DNA from: Oceanobacillus limi
Lineage (GTDB): Bacteria; Bacillota; Bacilli; Bacillales; Amphibacillaceae
Reading direction: 5' to 3'
Assembly: GCF_900111445.1 (NCBI RefSeq)
Contig: NZ_FOHE01000005.1
Coordinates: forward strand, 1 to 64,000
Length of the DNA stretch: 64,000 nucleotides
Position numbers and translations under genes: made by a program. Shown piece after piece: positions 15,124-24,353 of this stretch. The notes under the pieces were generated by a model that was not told the DNA's origin, searched no databases, and was given only the letters and a program-made list of their open reading frames with translations. The number at the start of each line of letters is the position of its first letter. Within the stretch, counting starts at the first letter, position 1.

Positions 15124-15494
15124 TTCGGAAACAAGATGGACAGTCTCTCGTTGAGTTTGCACTCGTTATTCCTATTTTCCTGCTACTACTTGTCGGTATT
15201 TTTGACTTTGGCAGGATTTTTTATACGCATTTACAGTTGGAGTTTGTTTCCCAAGAAGCGGTTCGTATGGCTGGATTGGGGTATGGGGATGAGGCGGTTA
15301 CTGCATACACAATGAATGAGCTGCCTAGCAAAAATGGAGAGCTAGAAATTACGGTTACTCCTACAGAAGCAAATCGAACCTCTGGAAAATATGTAACCGT
15401 AAAATTAGCGTATCCAGAGGAATTTTTTAATGTTTTAGGAGGACTGGCTATCCCGTATACCGTAGAGACATCCTCAACGATACGAGTAGAGTGA
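15120..15494 (+). CDS. TadE-like pseudopilin
   Basis: 124 residues. The N-terminal QDGQSLVEFALVIPIFLLLL is the classic TadE motif with a Glu five residues after the processing Gly, followed by a hydrophobic helix and a small extracytoplasmic domain. It probably acts in Flp pilus assembly as a minor pilin. The start at 15120 is chosen from the ATGA overlap with the peptidase gene; an in-frame ATG at 15108 lies inside that gene. Confidence 0.9.
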   Translation: MIRKQDGQSLVEFALVIPIFLLLLVGIFDFGRIFYTHLQLEFVSQEAVRMAGLGYGDEAVTAYTMNELPSKNGELEITVTPTEANRTSGKYVTVKLAYPEEFFNVLGGLAIPYTVETSSTIRVE

Positions 15495-15504
15495 GGTGAG
15501 AAGT

Positions 15505-16425
15505 GTGGGTAACTTTATCAAGAAGTTCATGAAAAGTGAAAAGGGAAATGCAGCGCTTCTCCTTGCTTTAGCCTTAGGTGGCATGCTTGTCATGACGGGG
15601 TTAGTTATAGATGGTGGGAATTTATTTAAGTCCAAAAGCTACTTGCAGAAAACAGCAAATGCCGCTGCCTTGTCCGGAGCACAAGAGATTCCAACCTCCG
15701 AACAAGCGGTACATGATGTGGTAGACGAAATCTTAGTAGCACATGATGAATTAGAAAGCTTAGAGAAAGTAGCTATTCAAAACGGATTTGAAGTAAAAGT
15801 GGACTTACAAAAAGACGTCGATTTATTTTTTGCAACTTTATTTGGAATGGAAAGCGTCGCTATTCATGTTGATGCTGTTGCCGGTCTTTTCCCGGTAGGT
15901 GCAGCAAAAGGTGCTGTGCCACTGGGGATTAATGATTCCGTTGCACTAGAGTATGGAAAGACTTATCAATTAAAAGTGGATGCCGGCGACTCCGTTAGTG
16001 GAAACTTTGGTGTCCTTGCATTGGAAGGTCCTGGCGCGAAATTATATGAAGAAAGCTTAACCCATGGCTTTGGTGAACAGCTAAAAGTAGGTGACATATT
16101 AAACACACAGACAGGTAACATCGCTGGTGCTACTCGAGACGGAATTAACTACCGGATTAATAACTGTCCGTATCCAAGTGGAGAGTATCATCACCGAGAT
16201 TGTTCGCGAATCATGTTAGTTATTGTTTATAAACCACATGCCGTACAAAATAGCAAACTAAATAGTGTAGAAATTACCGGCTTTGCTTATTTCTATGTAA
16301 CCACACCAATGAATTCAACAGATGATTCCATTCAAGGAATTTTTATTAAGCGAGCAGGCGCTGGTGCAACTGGCGAAAATGTACCACTCGACCGTGGCGC
16401 ATATACCATTAAATTAATTAATTAG
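15505..16425 (+). CDS. TadG-like pilus assembly protein
   Basis: About 306 residues. The N-terminus KSEKGNAALLLALALGGMLV with a following transmembrane helix matches the Flp pilus-assembly TadE/G-like family. The rest is predicted to be outside the membrane and has three Cys (CPYPSGEYHHRDC is one cluster). It lacks the von Willebrand A domain seen in longer TadG proteins. The start is GTG either way: 15505 is preferred because GAGGTGAG lies upstream; 15496 is the longer alternative. No paired partner outside this locus was seen. Confidence 0.85.
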   Translation: MGNFIKKFMKSEKGNAALLLALALGGMLVMTGLVIDGGNLFKSKSYLQKTANAAALSGAQEIPTSEQAVHDVVDEILVAHDELESLEKVAIQNGFEVKVDLQKDVDLFFATLFGMESVAIHVDAVAGLFPVGAAKGAVPLGINDSVALEYGKTYQLKVDAGDSVSGNFGVLALEGPGAKLYEESLTHGFGEQLKVGDILNTQTGNIAGATRDGINYRINNCPYPSGEYHHRDCSRIMLVIVYKPHAVQNSKLNSVEITGFAYFYVTTPMNSTDDSIQGIFIKRAGAGATGENVPLDRGAYTIKLIN

Positions 16426-16432
16426 AGGCGGG

Positions 16433-17353
16433 ATGAAGATGAAACCGAAGAAGATTTTATTGCTAGCATTGCTATCCGGTATCATCACAACATTACTATT
16501 GTATTTCGTAATGAATGAAACAAAATCAAGTGATGTAACGACCGAAGCAATTGTAGAACTAGTTCAAGTTGTGATTGCAGCAGAAGATCTCGAAATGGAT
16601 CAAGAGGTTACAACAGAACAAGTTACATTAAAGGAAGTACCCGTTGAATCGGCGCATCCTGAGGCGATTTCAGACGTGAATGACGTGGTCGGAAAGTATA
16701 CAACTTCCATGATTAAACAAGGGGAAATCATTTTACCCCATCGTATTCAAAACAAAGAAGAGGAAGCAGAAGTTATTTCACGCAAAATTAGAGAGGGGCA
16801 TCGAGCTGTATCGATTCAGGTTGATTACGTAACAGGGATTTCCAATTTTATTCAGCCAGAGGATAACGTGGATATTGTACTAAGTACGGTGGAACCGGTA
16901 GGCACAGAAATCATATTGGAACGTGTCCATGTGTTAGCAGTCGGTGGCCGTATGGTGGAAAAACTGGAAGACGGTACAGAACAGCAATATCAAGCTGTTA
17001 CATTGGAATTAACACAGCCAGATATGGTGAAAGTAATTAACGCAAGTGAAAGAGGAAAGCTCCAACTAGCATTGTATAGTAAATCCGAACCACTAGAAGA
17101 AATGGGTACAGAAAATACAGATGTAGAGGTAATGGAGAATGAGTTGACGCAGGTAGTCACCATTGCCATTAAATCAAACATCCGTACAGCCCCAAGTTTA
17201 TCAGCTTCTGTCCTAACTATAGTTGAGTCGAATACGCCATTAACCGTATTGGATGAGCAAGAAACAGGAAAGATAACATGGTATCAAGTAGAAACGCCAG
17301 ATCAGAAACAAGGCTGGATTAGCAATCGGATTGTAAAGCATGTAACAGAGTAA
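16433..17353 (+). CDS. CpaB/RcpC-like SAF protein with C-terminal SH3 domain
   Basis: 306 residues. An N-terminal transmembrane helix is followed by an SAF domain (about 45-105: VVIAAEDLEMDQEV through GKYTTSMIKQGEII) and the RcpC/CpaB core (VSIQVDYVTGISNFIQPEDN). In Gram-negatives CpaB supports the secretin; here, with no outer membrane, it probably works at the wall face. Residues about 240-306 form a bacterial SH3 domain (IRTAPSLSASVLTI, ending GWISNRIV), a wall-binding module. ATG 16433 is adjacent to GAGGCGGG; ATG 16439 is an equally good start. Confidence 0.87.
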   Translation: MKMKPKKILLLALLSGIITTLLLYFVMNETKSSDVTTEAIVELVQVVIAAEDLEMDQEVTTEQVTLKEVPVESAHPEAISDVNDVVGKYTTSMIKQGEIILPHRIQNKEEEAEVISRKIREGHRAVSIQVDYVTGISNFIQPEDNVDIVLSTVEPVGTEIILERVHVLAVGGRMVEKLEDGTEQQYQAVTLELTQPDMVKVINASERGKLQLALYSKSEPLEEMGTENTDVEVMENELTQVVTIAIKSNIRTAPSLSASVLTIVESNTPLTVLDEQETGKITWYQVETPDQKQGWISNRIVKHVTE

Positions 17354-17371
17354 CTTCAAGGAGGTGTACGT

Positions 17372-18199
17372 ATGGCAATGACGAACGAAGGTACAAGCAA
17401 AAATTCCAATCAATTGGTAGCAATTTGCAGTGCGGTTGGCGGAACCGGTCGAACAACCTTAACGGTAAATGTAGCAACACGGATAGCGAACCGTGGCCGA
17501 AAAGTAAGTATTGTTGATGGGGACCTGCAATTTGGAGATATAGCAATGGCCCTAGATCTGAAGCCTACCTATACCATTAAAGAAGTTGCAGAAGTGCATG
17601 ATTTAGATAATATCTTATTTTATAGTTCAAAGCATGTATCGGGTATGCAGATTTTAGCCGCACCAACTCGTCCAGAATATGCGGATTTGATTCCGAAAGA
17701 TTTATTTCAGGAAATCGTTGATGCGATGAAGGTAGAAACTGAATTTTTATTTGTGGAAACCCAATCAGGCTTGAATGAACAAACTTTAGAGCTAATGGAT
17801 AAGGCAGAACAAATAATGATCGTAGCAACACCAAGTATGCATGTATTAAAAAATACTAAATTAATGATTGAGACCCTTGAGGCACTTGGTCTGAAGAAAA
17901 AAGCACAAATAGTTATCAATCAGTTTACGCCAACTTCAGTTGTAGGACCGAAGAAAATTCAAGAAATACTAGGGATAGAGAAGATCTATGTATTAGCTGA
18001 TGATTCGAAATTGGTAAATGAGTCTCTTGATTTAGGGGTTCCGATCGTGACTACCAAACCGAAGCATGATTTTGCCAAAGGGATTGAAAAAATTGCCGTT
18101 GATTTAATTGGAAACGATGATTCAACTAACAGAAAAGATACTTTGTTCCAGTCTATTAGTAAATTTTATCCGAAAAGGTTGGAGGGTGAAAACTCATGA
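17372..18199 (+). CDS. CpaE/TadZ-like ParA-family ATPase
   Basis: 275 residues of the MinD/ParA fold. TadZ/CpaE proteins place the pilus machine at a cell location. The N-terminal P-loop is atypical: SAVGGTGRTTL has Arg where the catalytic P-loop Lys normally stands, and no signature Lys before it. The motif VDGDLQFGDIAMAL is the usual CpaE switch region. It lacks the N-terminal receiver domain of longer CpaE proteins. AAGGAGGTG precedes the ATG. It overlaps the next gene by 4 bp. Confidence 0.9.
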   Translation: MAMTNEGTSKNSNQLVAICSAVGGTGRTTLTVNVATRIANRGRKVSIVDGDLQFGDIAMALDLKPTYTIKEVAEVHDLDNILFYSSKHVSGMQILAAPTRPEYADLIPKDLFQEIVDAMKVETEFLFVETQSGLNEQTLELMDKAEQIMIVATPSMHVLKNTKLMIETLEALGLKKKAQIVINQFTPTSVVGPKKIQEILGIEKIYVLADDSKLVNESLDLGVPIVTTKPKHDFAKGIEKIAVDLIGNDDSTNRKDTLFQSISKFYPKRLEGENS

Positions 18200-19599
18200 G
18201 TTTGTTCGAGAGATTACAATCAAAACAACCGGTTGAATCGGAGGCTCAAGGGAATCAGGTTCCAGTGCAAGTAATAGAGAAAGCGAAGGAACAACCCAAA
18301 CCAGCCAAAACAGAAGCTCCTAAAAAGAAATCTGAGAAACCGAAAGAACCGAAAGAAAATCGCGAGTTAAAAAATTTAGTTTATAAATATATACTTCGGG
18401 AACGAAAAGATGAAGAAATTGATACGATCATTTTGGAACTTGATTCTATTATTCTCGATATTATTAGCGAGAATGATAGCTTAAAAATGATCAAAGACTT
18501 AAAATCTCTTAAAGAAGAGATCAAAAATGATTTAACAGGATATGGACCGATCAATCCATTGCTAAACGACGAAAATGTTACCGAAATTATGGTTAACGGT
18601 CCAAATCACGTTTATGCAGAGCGTAACGGAAAATTGGAATTAACCGATATCACGTTTCGTGATAATGATCATGTGATGACGGTACTTGAGAAAATTGTAG
18701 CTCCTTTAGGACGAAGAATTGATGAAAGTAGCCCAATGGTAGATGCACGTCTGCAGGATGGTTCTAGGGTAAACGCGATTATTCCTCCACTTGCACTAAA
18801 CGGTCCAACGATTACCATCCGTAAGTTTTCTAAAGATCCGTTTACCGTGCGTGACTTAATCAATTTTGGTACGTTAACAGAGGAAATGGCTGAATTCCTA
18901 CAAGCTTGTGTAGCAGCACACTTGAACATGTTTGTTAGTGGTGGAACCGGTTCAGGGAAAACAACTACATTGAATGTGTTGTCTTCTTTTATTTCCAATA
19001 AAGATCGTATCGTTACTATTGAGGATGCAGCGGAATTACAACTTGGACAAGATCATGTTGTTTCCCTAGAAACAAGACCACCAAACATTGAAGGAAAAGG
19101 GGCAATCACCATTCGTGACCTCGTACGAAATTCGTTACGTATGCGTCCAGACCGAATTGTAATTGGTGAGGTGCGTAGTGGAGAAGCGCTAGATATGCTA
19201 CAGGCGATGAATACCGGTCATGATGGTTCTTTAGCAACAGGTCATGCCAACAGTCCGCGTGACATGATTGCACGACTGGAAACAATGGTATTAATGGCTG
19301 GTATGGATTTACCGGTTAAAGCGATCCGTGAACAAATTGCCGGTGCATTGCATGTTATTATCCAACAATCTCGTTTAAAGGATGGAAGCAGAAGAATTAC
19401 AAACATTACCGAGGTTCAAGGTCTTGAAGGAGATGTCATTGTATTGCAAGACATCTTTACCTTTAAACAATTTGGTGTAGATGAACATGGAAAAATAATT
19501 GGCAAACTTGTCCCAACAGGTATCCGACCAAAATTTTACGAAAGGATGGTAAGCGAAGGAATTCATCTTCCTCCATCAATCTTTATGGAAAAGGAGTGA
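18196..19599 (+). CDS. TadA/CpaF-type pilus assembly ATPase
   Basis: 467-residue hexameric secretion ATPase that powers Flp pilus extension (and probably retraction). The N-terminal about 60 residues are charged and Lys/Pro-rich. The ATPase core has Walker [14 protein letters not shown], an Asp box with [10 protein letters not shown], Walker B-region [19 protein letters not shown] and the His box [22 protein letters not shown] lies 7 nt before the ATG. It is coupled to cpaE by ATGA and followed closely by tadB and tadC. Confidence 0.95.
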   Translation: MSLFERLQSKQPVESEAQGNQVPVQVIEKAKEQPKPAKTEAPKKKSEKPKEPKENRELKNLVYKYILRERKDEEIDTIILELDSIILDIISENDSLKMIKDLKSLKEEIKNDLTGYGPINPLLNDENVTEIMVNGPNHVYAERNGKLELTDITFRDNDHVMTVLEKIVAPLGRRIDESSPMVDARLQDGSRVNAIIPPLALNGPTITIRKFSKDPFTVRDLINFGTLTEEMAEFLQACVAAHLNMFVSGGTGSGKTTTLNVLSSFISNKDRIVTIEDAAELQLGQDHVVSLETRPPNIEGKGAITIRDLVRNSLRMRPDRIVIGEVRSGEALDMLQAMNTGHDGSLATGHANSPRDMIARLETMVLMAGMDLPVKAIREQIAGALHVIIQQSRLKDGSRRITNITEVQGLEGDVIVLQDIFTFKQFGVDEHGKIIGKLVPTGIRPKFYERMVSEGIHLPPSIFMEKE

Positions 19600-19606
19600 T
19601 AAAAAA

Positions 19607-20536
19607 ATGGGCATACTCGTAGGGATTTTTACATTTATAACTATCTTTCTATCACTTCTTACTGTCTCTCTTAACAAGAAAAAAGAAAAAAACGAACACC
19701 CAAAAAAAGATAAAACATCCATTTCCACTGTTTTAAAACAAGGGAATGATAAGTTAAAACACGTATTAATACGTCAGAAAAAGCCAACGAAGAAACAAAA
19801 TAAATTAGCACAGAAGTTAAGTGTTGCTGGCATTCCAGTAAAGGCTGAGGAATTTATTATTATGCAATGGATGATGGCAATCATAATGGCAGGGGTTGTT
19901 TATCTTGTTTTCGGACAAGTTATCCTCGCCCTTTTCGGAATCATCATCGGTTATATGGTTCCGCTAATTTGGTTATCTGGTAAGCAAAAAAAGCGTATTA
20001 AACAGTTCAATGAAGGATTACCAGGAATGGTATCCTCCATGATCGGTTCCTTAAGAGCGGGGTTTAGTATGGTTCAATCCTTACAAATGGTGGCGGAGGA
20101 GTCCTATTCGCCGATTAAAGAAGAAGTTCAACTAGTGTTGAAGGCCATGCAATATGGGACGAGTTTGGAGGATGCATTGCTGGATTGGAAGGATCGAATG
20201 CCAAGTAAAGACTTGGAGCTGTTGGTGGAAGCAATTTTGATTCAACGACAAGTAGGAGGAAACCTCGCTTTTCTATTAGATAAAATTGTGGAAACAACAC
20301 GTGAGCGCACCAAGTTAGAGAATCAAATTAAAACACTAACTGCACAAGGTAGGCTTTCCGGAATCATCATTAGTGCGCTTCCAGTTGGATTAGGGTTTCT
20401 CATTTATTTGATTAATCCAGAATATATTTTAACACTATTTACGAATCCGATTGGTCAAATTTTAGTTGTCATCGCATTAATTGGTGGAATTATTGGGTTT
20501 TTCCTAGTTCGAAAAATAACAACGATTGAGGTGTAG
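19607..20536 (+). CDS. TadB-like inner-membrane platform protein
   Basis: 309 residues of the type II secretion F (GspF/T2SSF) family. There is one N-terminal membrane helix, a paired helix (about 85-125) and a C-terminal pair. The T2SSF core includes LPGMVSSMIGSLRAGFSMVQ and GNLAFLLDKIVETTRER. It pairs with TadC to form the platform on which CpaF acts. AAAAGGAG precedes the ATG; there is an 8-bp gap from cpaF. Confidence 0.93.
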   Translation: MGILVGIFTFITIFLSLLTVSLNKKKEKNEHPKKDKTSISTVLKQGNDKLKHVLIRQKKPTKKQNKLAQKLSVAGIPVKAEEFIIMQWMMAIIMAGVVYLVFGQVILALFGIIIGYMVPLIWLSGKQKKRIKQFNEGLPGMVSSMIGSLRAGFSMVQSLQMVAEESYSPIKEEVQLVLKAMQYGTSLEDALLDWKDRMPSKDLELLVEAILIQRQVGGNLAFLLDKIVETTRERTKLENQIKTLTAQGRLSGIIISALPVGLGFLIYLINPEYILTLFTNPIGQILVVIALIGGIIGFFLVRKITTIEV

Positions 20537-20539
20537 AAC

Positions 20540-21460
20540 ATGACGATGTTATATGGCAGTTTATTTATTTTTATTTCAATATTTACCCATGCATTAATAA
20601 CATTATTAGGTGCAAAACGTAGTCACGTTCAAAGCCGAATCGATGCTTATCTTCATACCACTCCTCCTACTACATTGGCTGAGGTGGACGCAAAACTCGA
20701 ATCCCCCTTTTATAAACGGGTTTTTGTTCCAATGTGGGATCAGTTAAAGCGAAGCTATAAAAAGCGTTTGAAGACAGAAGAAGCTTCGAAGTTAGAGCTC
20801 AAGCTAATGCGTGCAGGTCAACCTTTTCAATTAAGCCCTGTTGATTTTAAAATTGTTCAGTTTGCGTTAGGGTTAGGGTTTCCTTTATTTGGATTAGGTT
20901 ATGGATTATTAACGAATAATACAATGACTATCAATTTGGTGTTAATGGGATTAGGGTTAATGGTTGCATTGGTCCTGCCGAATTATTATTTGAAAATAAA
21001 AGCTGAAAAAAGAAGTAAAATGGCTGTCAAAGAACTCCCAGATATGCTCGATTTATTGACAATTAGTCTTGAAGCAGGATTAGGATTTGATGCAGCCTTA
21101 AGTCAAGTTGTTTCCAAAAAGCAAGGTGTTTTGTCCGATGAATTTAAGCTTTGTTTAGAAGAAATGCGAATTGGTAAAACAAGAAAGGAAGCACTAAATG
21201 CCGTAAGTGACCGTATTCAGTCCGATGAGTTACGAACATTAATTTATAATATAGTGCAAGCTGAAAAGCTCGGTATTGGTATGGTATCGGTATTACGTGT
21301 ACAATCCGAGGATTTGCGTGAATTAAGAAAACAACGCGCAGAAGAATCGGCAATGAAGGCACCGATTAAGATGATGTTTCCATTAGTATTATTTATCTTT
21401 CCATCGTTGTTTATTATTTTGCTAGGGCCAGCTTTAATTCAATTTATGGAAAGCTTTTAA
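20540..21460 (+). CDS. TadC-like inner-membrane platform protein
   Basis: 306 residues, the second T2SSF-family membrane protein. The core LPDMLDLLTISLEAGLGFDAALS is typical of TadC. There are hydrophobic segments at the N-terminus, around 105-145 and at the C-terminus (FPLVLFIFPSLFIILLGPAL). It is the last gene of the pilus locus, 4 bp after tadB, and is closed by a terminator. Confidence 0.93.
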   Translation: MTMLYGSLFIFISIFTHALITLLGAKRSHVQSRIDAYLHTTPPTTLAEVDAKLESPFYKRVFVPMWDQLKRSYKKRLKTEEASKLELKLMRAGQPFQLSPVDFKIVQFALGLGFPLFGLGYGLLTNNTMTINLVLMGLGLMVALVLPNYYLKIKAEKRSKMAVKELPDMLDLLTISLEAGLGFDAALSQVVSKKQGVLSDEFKLCLEEMRIGKTRKEALNAVSDRIQSDELRTLIYNIVQAEKLGIGMVSVLRVQSEDLRELRKQRAEESAMKAPIKMMFPLVLFIFPSLFIILLGPALIQFMESF

Positions 21461-21464
21461 TCAG

Positions 21465-21501
21465 ACTGCTATGTGACCATAATGTACATAGTAGTTTTTT
21501 T
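21465..21501 (+). terminator. Terminator of the Tad locus
   Basis: ACTGCTATGTG pairs with TACATAGTAGT (minor mismatch), followed by a run of seven T. Confidence 0.85.
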
Positions 21502-21787
21502 GTTCGCAGATGAAGTTTAAAAATCCCAAACTGCAACTCATCCTATTTGTATAAACCATTCCTTTATTTCATCCAAAATAAGCCTTTTATGTTTATATAA
21601 TAACGTGTGATTTCTCCCTTGTGTCACGTTCACTTTTATAGTTTTTTTTTACATTTTTGAAATTGCCTACAGTTGCTGAAAGGGGTTCAATGAGTCCTAA
21701 TTAACAAATAATAATGGTTTACTTGCTCGCAGGAAGCATGTATCATTAATATTGAAAGAAAGCTTAAACTAGGGAGGGTTACGATAG
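21502..21787 (+). promoter_or_regulatory. Gene-free gap with the ferredoxin promoter
   Basis: No ORF seen. A likely sigma-A promoter is TTGCTC (21723-21728), an 18-bp spacer and TAATAT (21747-21752), 36 bp before the ferredoxin ATG. The rest is AT-rich with a possible AACGTG/CACGTT stem near 21602-21629. Confidence 0.5.
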
Positions 21788-22027
21788 ATGGCTTTTGTAA
21801 TTTTAGATCCATGTGGGCCGGAAAAAGCAGCTGAGTGTGTTTCCGTTTGCCCAGTTGATTGTATAGAAGAAGGACCAGACCAGTTTTACATAGATCCAGA
21901 TGTTTGTATTGATTGTGGAGCATGTAAAGCAGCTTGTCCAGTAAGTGCAATAGAAGAAGAATACGATCTAACACCTGATCAAGAAGTTTTCTTAGAAAAG
22001 GCAGAAGAATTTTTTGCCAATCGATAG
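21788..22027 (+). CDS. Bacterial-type ferredoxin
   Basis: 79-residue soluble electron carrier. The C-terminal cluster motif CIDCGACKAACP is a full 4Fe-4S signature. The N-terminal half has CVSVCPVDCI preceded by a Cys at position 9, similar to Bacillus ferredoxins that carry one 4Fe-4S and sometimes a second or 3Fe-4S centre. AGGGAGGG lies 9 nt before the ATG. It is monocistronic: its own promoter upstream and a strong terminator after it. The electron-transfer partner cannot be read from the context. Confidence 0.93.
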   Translation: MAFVILDPCGPEKAAECVSVCPVDCIEEGPDQFYIDPDVCIDCGACKAACPVSAIEEEYDLTPDQEVFLEKAEEFFANR

Positions 22028-22044
22028 GTGTTAGCTAAATATAC

Positions 22045-22075
22045 AGCTTGTAGAGGAATCTCTACAAGCTTTTTT
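22045..22075 (+). terminator. Terminator of the ferredoxin gene
   Basis: A perfect stem AGCTTGTAGA/TCTACAAGCT followed by six T. Confidence 0.92.
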
Positions 22076-22103
22076 GATTCTTCGTCTTGGATAGGTTTAA
22101 TTT

Positions 22104-22125
22104 GGAATCGGGATTTCCCGATTCC
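22104..22125 (-). terminator. Hairpin downstream of the STAND/LuxR gene
   Basis: GGAATCGGG pairs with CCCGATTCC across ATTT, 19 bp after the minus-strand stop. The U tail is weak on this strand (AAATTAAACC). Confidence 0.5.
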
Positions 22126-22143
22126 ACACCACCGACACAATCC

Positions 22144-24153
22144 TCAACCTTGCTCCAATATGAGTTTTGTTAACTGTGTTCGATTCTTCGTATTCGTTTT
22201 TGCTAGAATACGAGAGATGTGTTTTTTAACCGTTATTTCTGCAATAAATAGTTGATTGGCAATGTCTGCATTTGTTTGATCCTCTAGTATTAGCTTCACA
22301 ATTTCTTTTTCGCGTGGTGTAAAATTAAAGCCTTTTACTAAATCTTCTGTCGGAGCCGTTATTCCCTTCGTAAATTGCTTCAGATAACCTGCTAGCTTTG
22401 CTCCGCGTACATCTAACATATACGTAGGGGAGGGGGAGTTCGCCCCATAGTCATAATGTGTTGCATGGGGAACTTCTTGGAAACCAAAGTTCTTAATTAG
22501 CTCCTGGAAAAAAGGCAAAGGGGTCGAAATAATAATTTTACCACCCGAGAGCAGAAGCGGAAAAAGATTATATAATGAAAAAGAACGAGCAGCGACATTG
22601 TGTACATCAGTATAATCGAGCATACGAATAAACCAGCCAGCATTCGACTCTTCAGGTACATCAAATTCCTTTATCTCTGTTTCCGTTAGTCTTGAGAAAT
22701 AAGCACGTGAAACAGGCTCTGTCGCAAGAAGATGAACCGTCTTTTTGTTAATCGGTACAATGATCGATAAACCTAATGTTTCTGCATGTTCGTTTTTCAA
22801 CAGTCGTGCAACATCATATCCCATTTTTTGAATGTAGTTCGAATTCATCAACTCGATCTCTTTTTTATTGTGTTCCATGGAGGCGAAAAATTGGTACGTG
22901 GTATGGGAATCACGACTATAGAATGCCGCCTCACTTTGCGAAACATTTTCTTTTTTATTCTCAAAAAACGCATGGACTTCATGGAAATTATGAGCTCCTA
23001 CTTGTTCAAAATACATCGTTGTATCAATGGAATCAGAGAAGAATGCAGATTGAATAAACTCATCTCCTAAATGATAAAAAAATTGAGCAATGTCATGCTC
23101 CGAGCGTGTTTTTATCGTGCGTTGGTAGTAAAATAACGCTGCGCGTTCATTTAATTCGTCAAACTGAATGCGCTTATGATTTTTAAGATTGAGCCTGATC
23201 GCATCCTGAATTAAATCATGCATGATCCATCCGTGGAGTGTTGGTTTAATAAAAGATAGATTTATTAGTTCATGAAACGTAGCCCTGTCAACTTCCTTTT
23301 TTAAAGTTGCTGATAAAATCTCTTGATCAAAGTGATGTAATACGGCAGCAGCTTCGATAAGCAGGTGTAATTTCTCTTGCTGAACCTCATTTAACCATCT
23401 TTTTGTGAGCTGGGAAAGAATCGTTGGAATCGTAACGGTTAAATCGGTATCTTGGCTATCTATCATTGATCGACTGCTTGTCATTGCTGCTAATGATAAG
23501 GTTAGTGGATGGCCATCTGTAAACTGCCACAAAGATTCTATGGTAGCCGGCTTATTGATACCGAAATGAGCAAGGTACGTACTCGTTTGGTGTAGTGTAA
23601 AGTCGGTAAGGGCAACTTGTTGAATGACTTCTCTCCATGCTGGTGAATCGATCCATTCTCCTTTTAAGGGTTCTCTCCCCGCTAGTACAAAGGTAATCGA
23701 TTGAGGTAGATGTCGAATAAACACTTGCCTTAACCAACGATCCAAATCTCCCATTTTTTCATAGGTGTCAATTGCAATTACGATCTTCTTATTTTTTGCT
23801 ATAGCGGATAAATTATGTTGACAGCTTTGAAGTATATTTGGCGAATAACGTTGAACAGGCTCCCCTTTTAACTTTAAAAGAGTTAGCAAGTATGTAGCAA
23901 AATCTTTTGGTGTATGGGTAAAATCCTCACTATTTAAAAGCAAAAAACAATACCCATTTGCTTCAGTGATACGAGAATATTTTAAAAGTAAATAAGTCTT
24001 TCCAATGCCACCAGTGCCATATATATTTACGATTTTCGTTGGATTATCGGATTGTAAAAAATGGGAAAATTGATCGATTTCCTTTTCCCTTCCGACAAAG
24101 ATCTGGTCATCATCCCTATCCATCACACTAGTCGCCGGCCAATTATCACCCAA
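22144..24153 (-). CDS. STAND ATPase with C-terminal LuxR HTH
   Basis: 669-residue cytoplasmic regulator of the MalT/LuxR type. The N-terminal NTPase domain has FVGREKEIDQF, Walker A GTGGIGKTY (about 45-53) and a Walker B-like IVIAIDTYEKMGD. A winged-helix/arm region follows (about 270-345). Residues about 400-600 form a separate segment with no family I recognise, in place of the usual TPR sensor. The HTH (about 605-669) has FTPREKEIVKLILEDQTNADI and ITVKKHISRILAKT. The start is TTG at 24153 with AGGGGGTG upstream on the minus strand; an in-frame ATG at 24123 lacks such a site. It diverges from the MerR operon. Confidence 0.87.
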   Translation of the reverse strand: MGDNWPATSVMDRDDDQIFVGREKEIDQFSHFLQSDNPTKIVNIYGTGGIGKTYLLLKYSRITEANGYCFLLLNSEDFTHTPKDFATYLLTLLKLKGEPVQRYSPNILQSCQHNLSAIAKNKKIVIAIDTYEKMGDLDRWLRQVFIRHLPQSITFVLAGREPLKGEWIDSPAWREVIQQVALTDFTLHQTSTYLAHFGINKPATIESLWQFTDGHPLTLSLAAMTSSRSMIDSQDTDLTVTIPTILSQLTKRWLNEVQQEKLHLLIEAAAVLHHFDQEILSATLKKEVDRATFHELINLSFIKPTLHGWIMHDLIQDAIRLNLKNHKRIQFDELNERAALFYYQRTIKTRSEHDIAQFFYHLGDEFIQSAFFSDSIDTTMYFEQVGAHNFHEVHAFFENKKENVSQSEAAFYSRDSHTTYQFFASMEHNKKEIELMNSNYIQKMGYDVARLLKNEHAETLGLSIIVPINKKTVHLLATEPVSRAYFSRLTETEIKEFDVPEESNAGWFIRMLDYTDVHNVAARSFSLYNLFPLLLSGGKIIISTPLPFFQELIKNFGFQEVPHATHYDYGANSPSPTYMLDVRGAKLAGYLKQFTKGITAPTEDLVKGFNFTPREKEIVKLILEDQTNADIANQLFIAEITVKKHISRILAKTNTKNRTQLTKLILEQG

Positions 24154-24265
24154 ACGAACACCCCCTATGTTTGAAAAATCTAATTATTTCAACTATAGTA
24201 ATATGTAATGACACTGTCAACCGTGTATCAGTTCTTTTGACCTAAAAATAGGTTAAATGAATCGC

Positions 24266-24287
24266 TTGAAGTTAACGTTAACGTCAA
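24266..24287 (+). promoter_or_regulatory. MerR (LiuR-like) operator palindrome
   Basis: A 22-bp near-perfect palindrome: the core GTTAACGTTAAC (24271-24282) is flanked by TTGA (24266) and TCAA (24284). It lies between the divergent regulator and the MerR-acyl-CoA operon. Its form resembles operators of LiuR-type MerR regulators of acyl-CoA catabolism, so autoregulation of this operon is likely. Confidence 0.75.
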
Positions 24288-24353
24288 TGATAAATTAATA
24301 ATGTTAGAAAATTGGCTCAAATAAAGTCAATAAGGGATAAAGGGGATAGCTTC

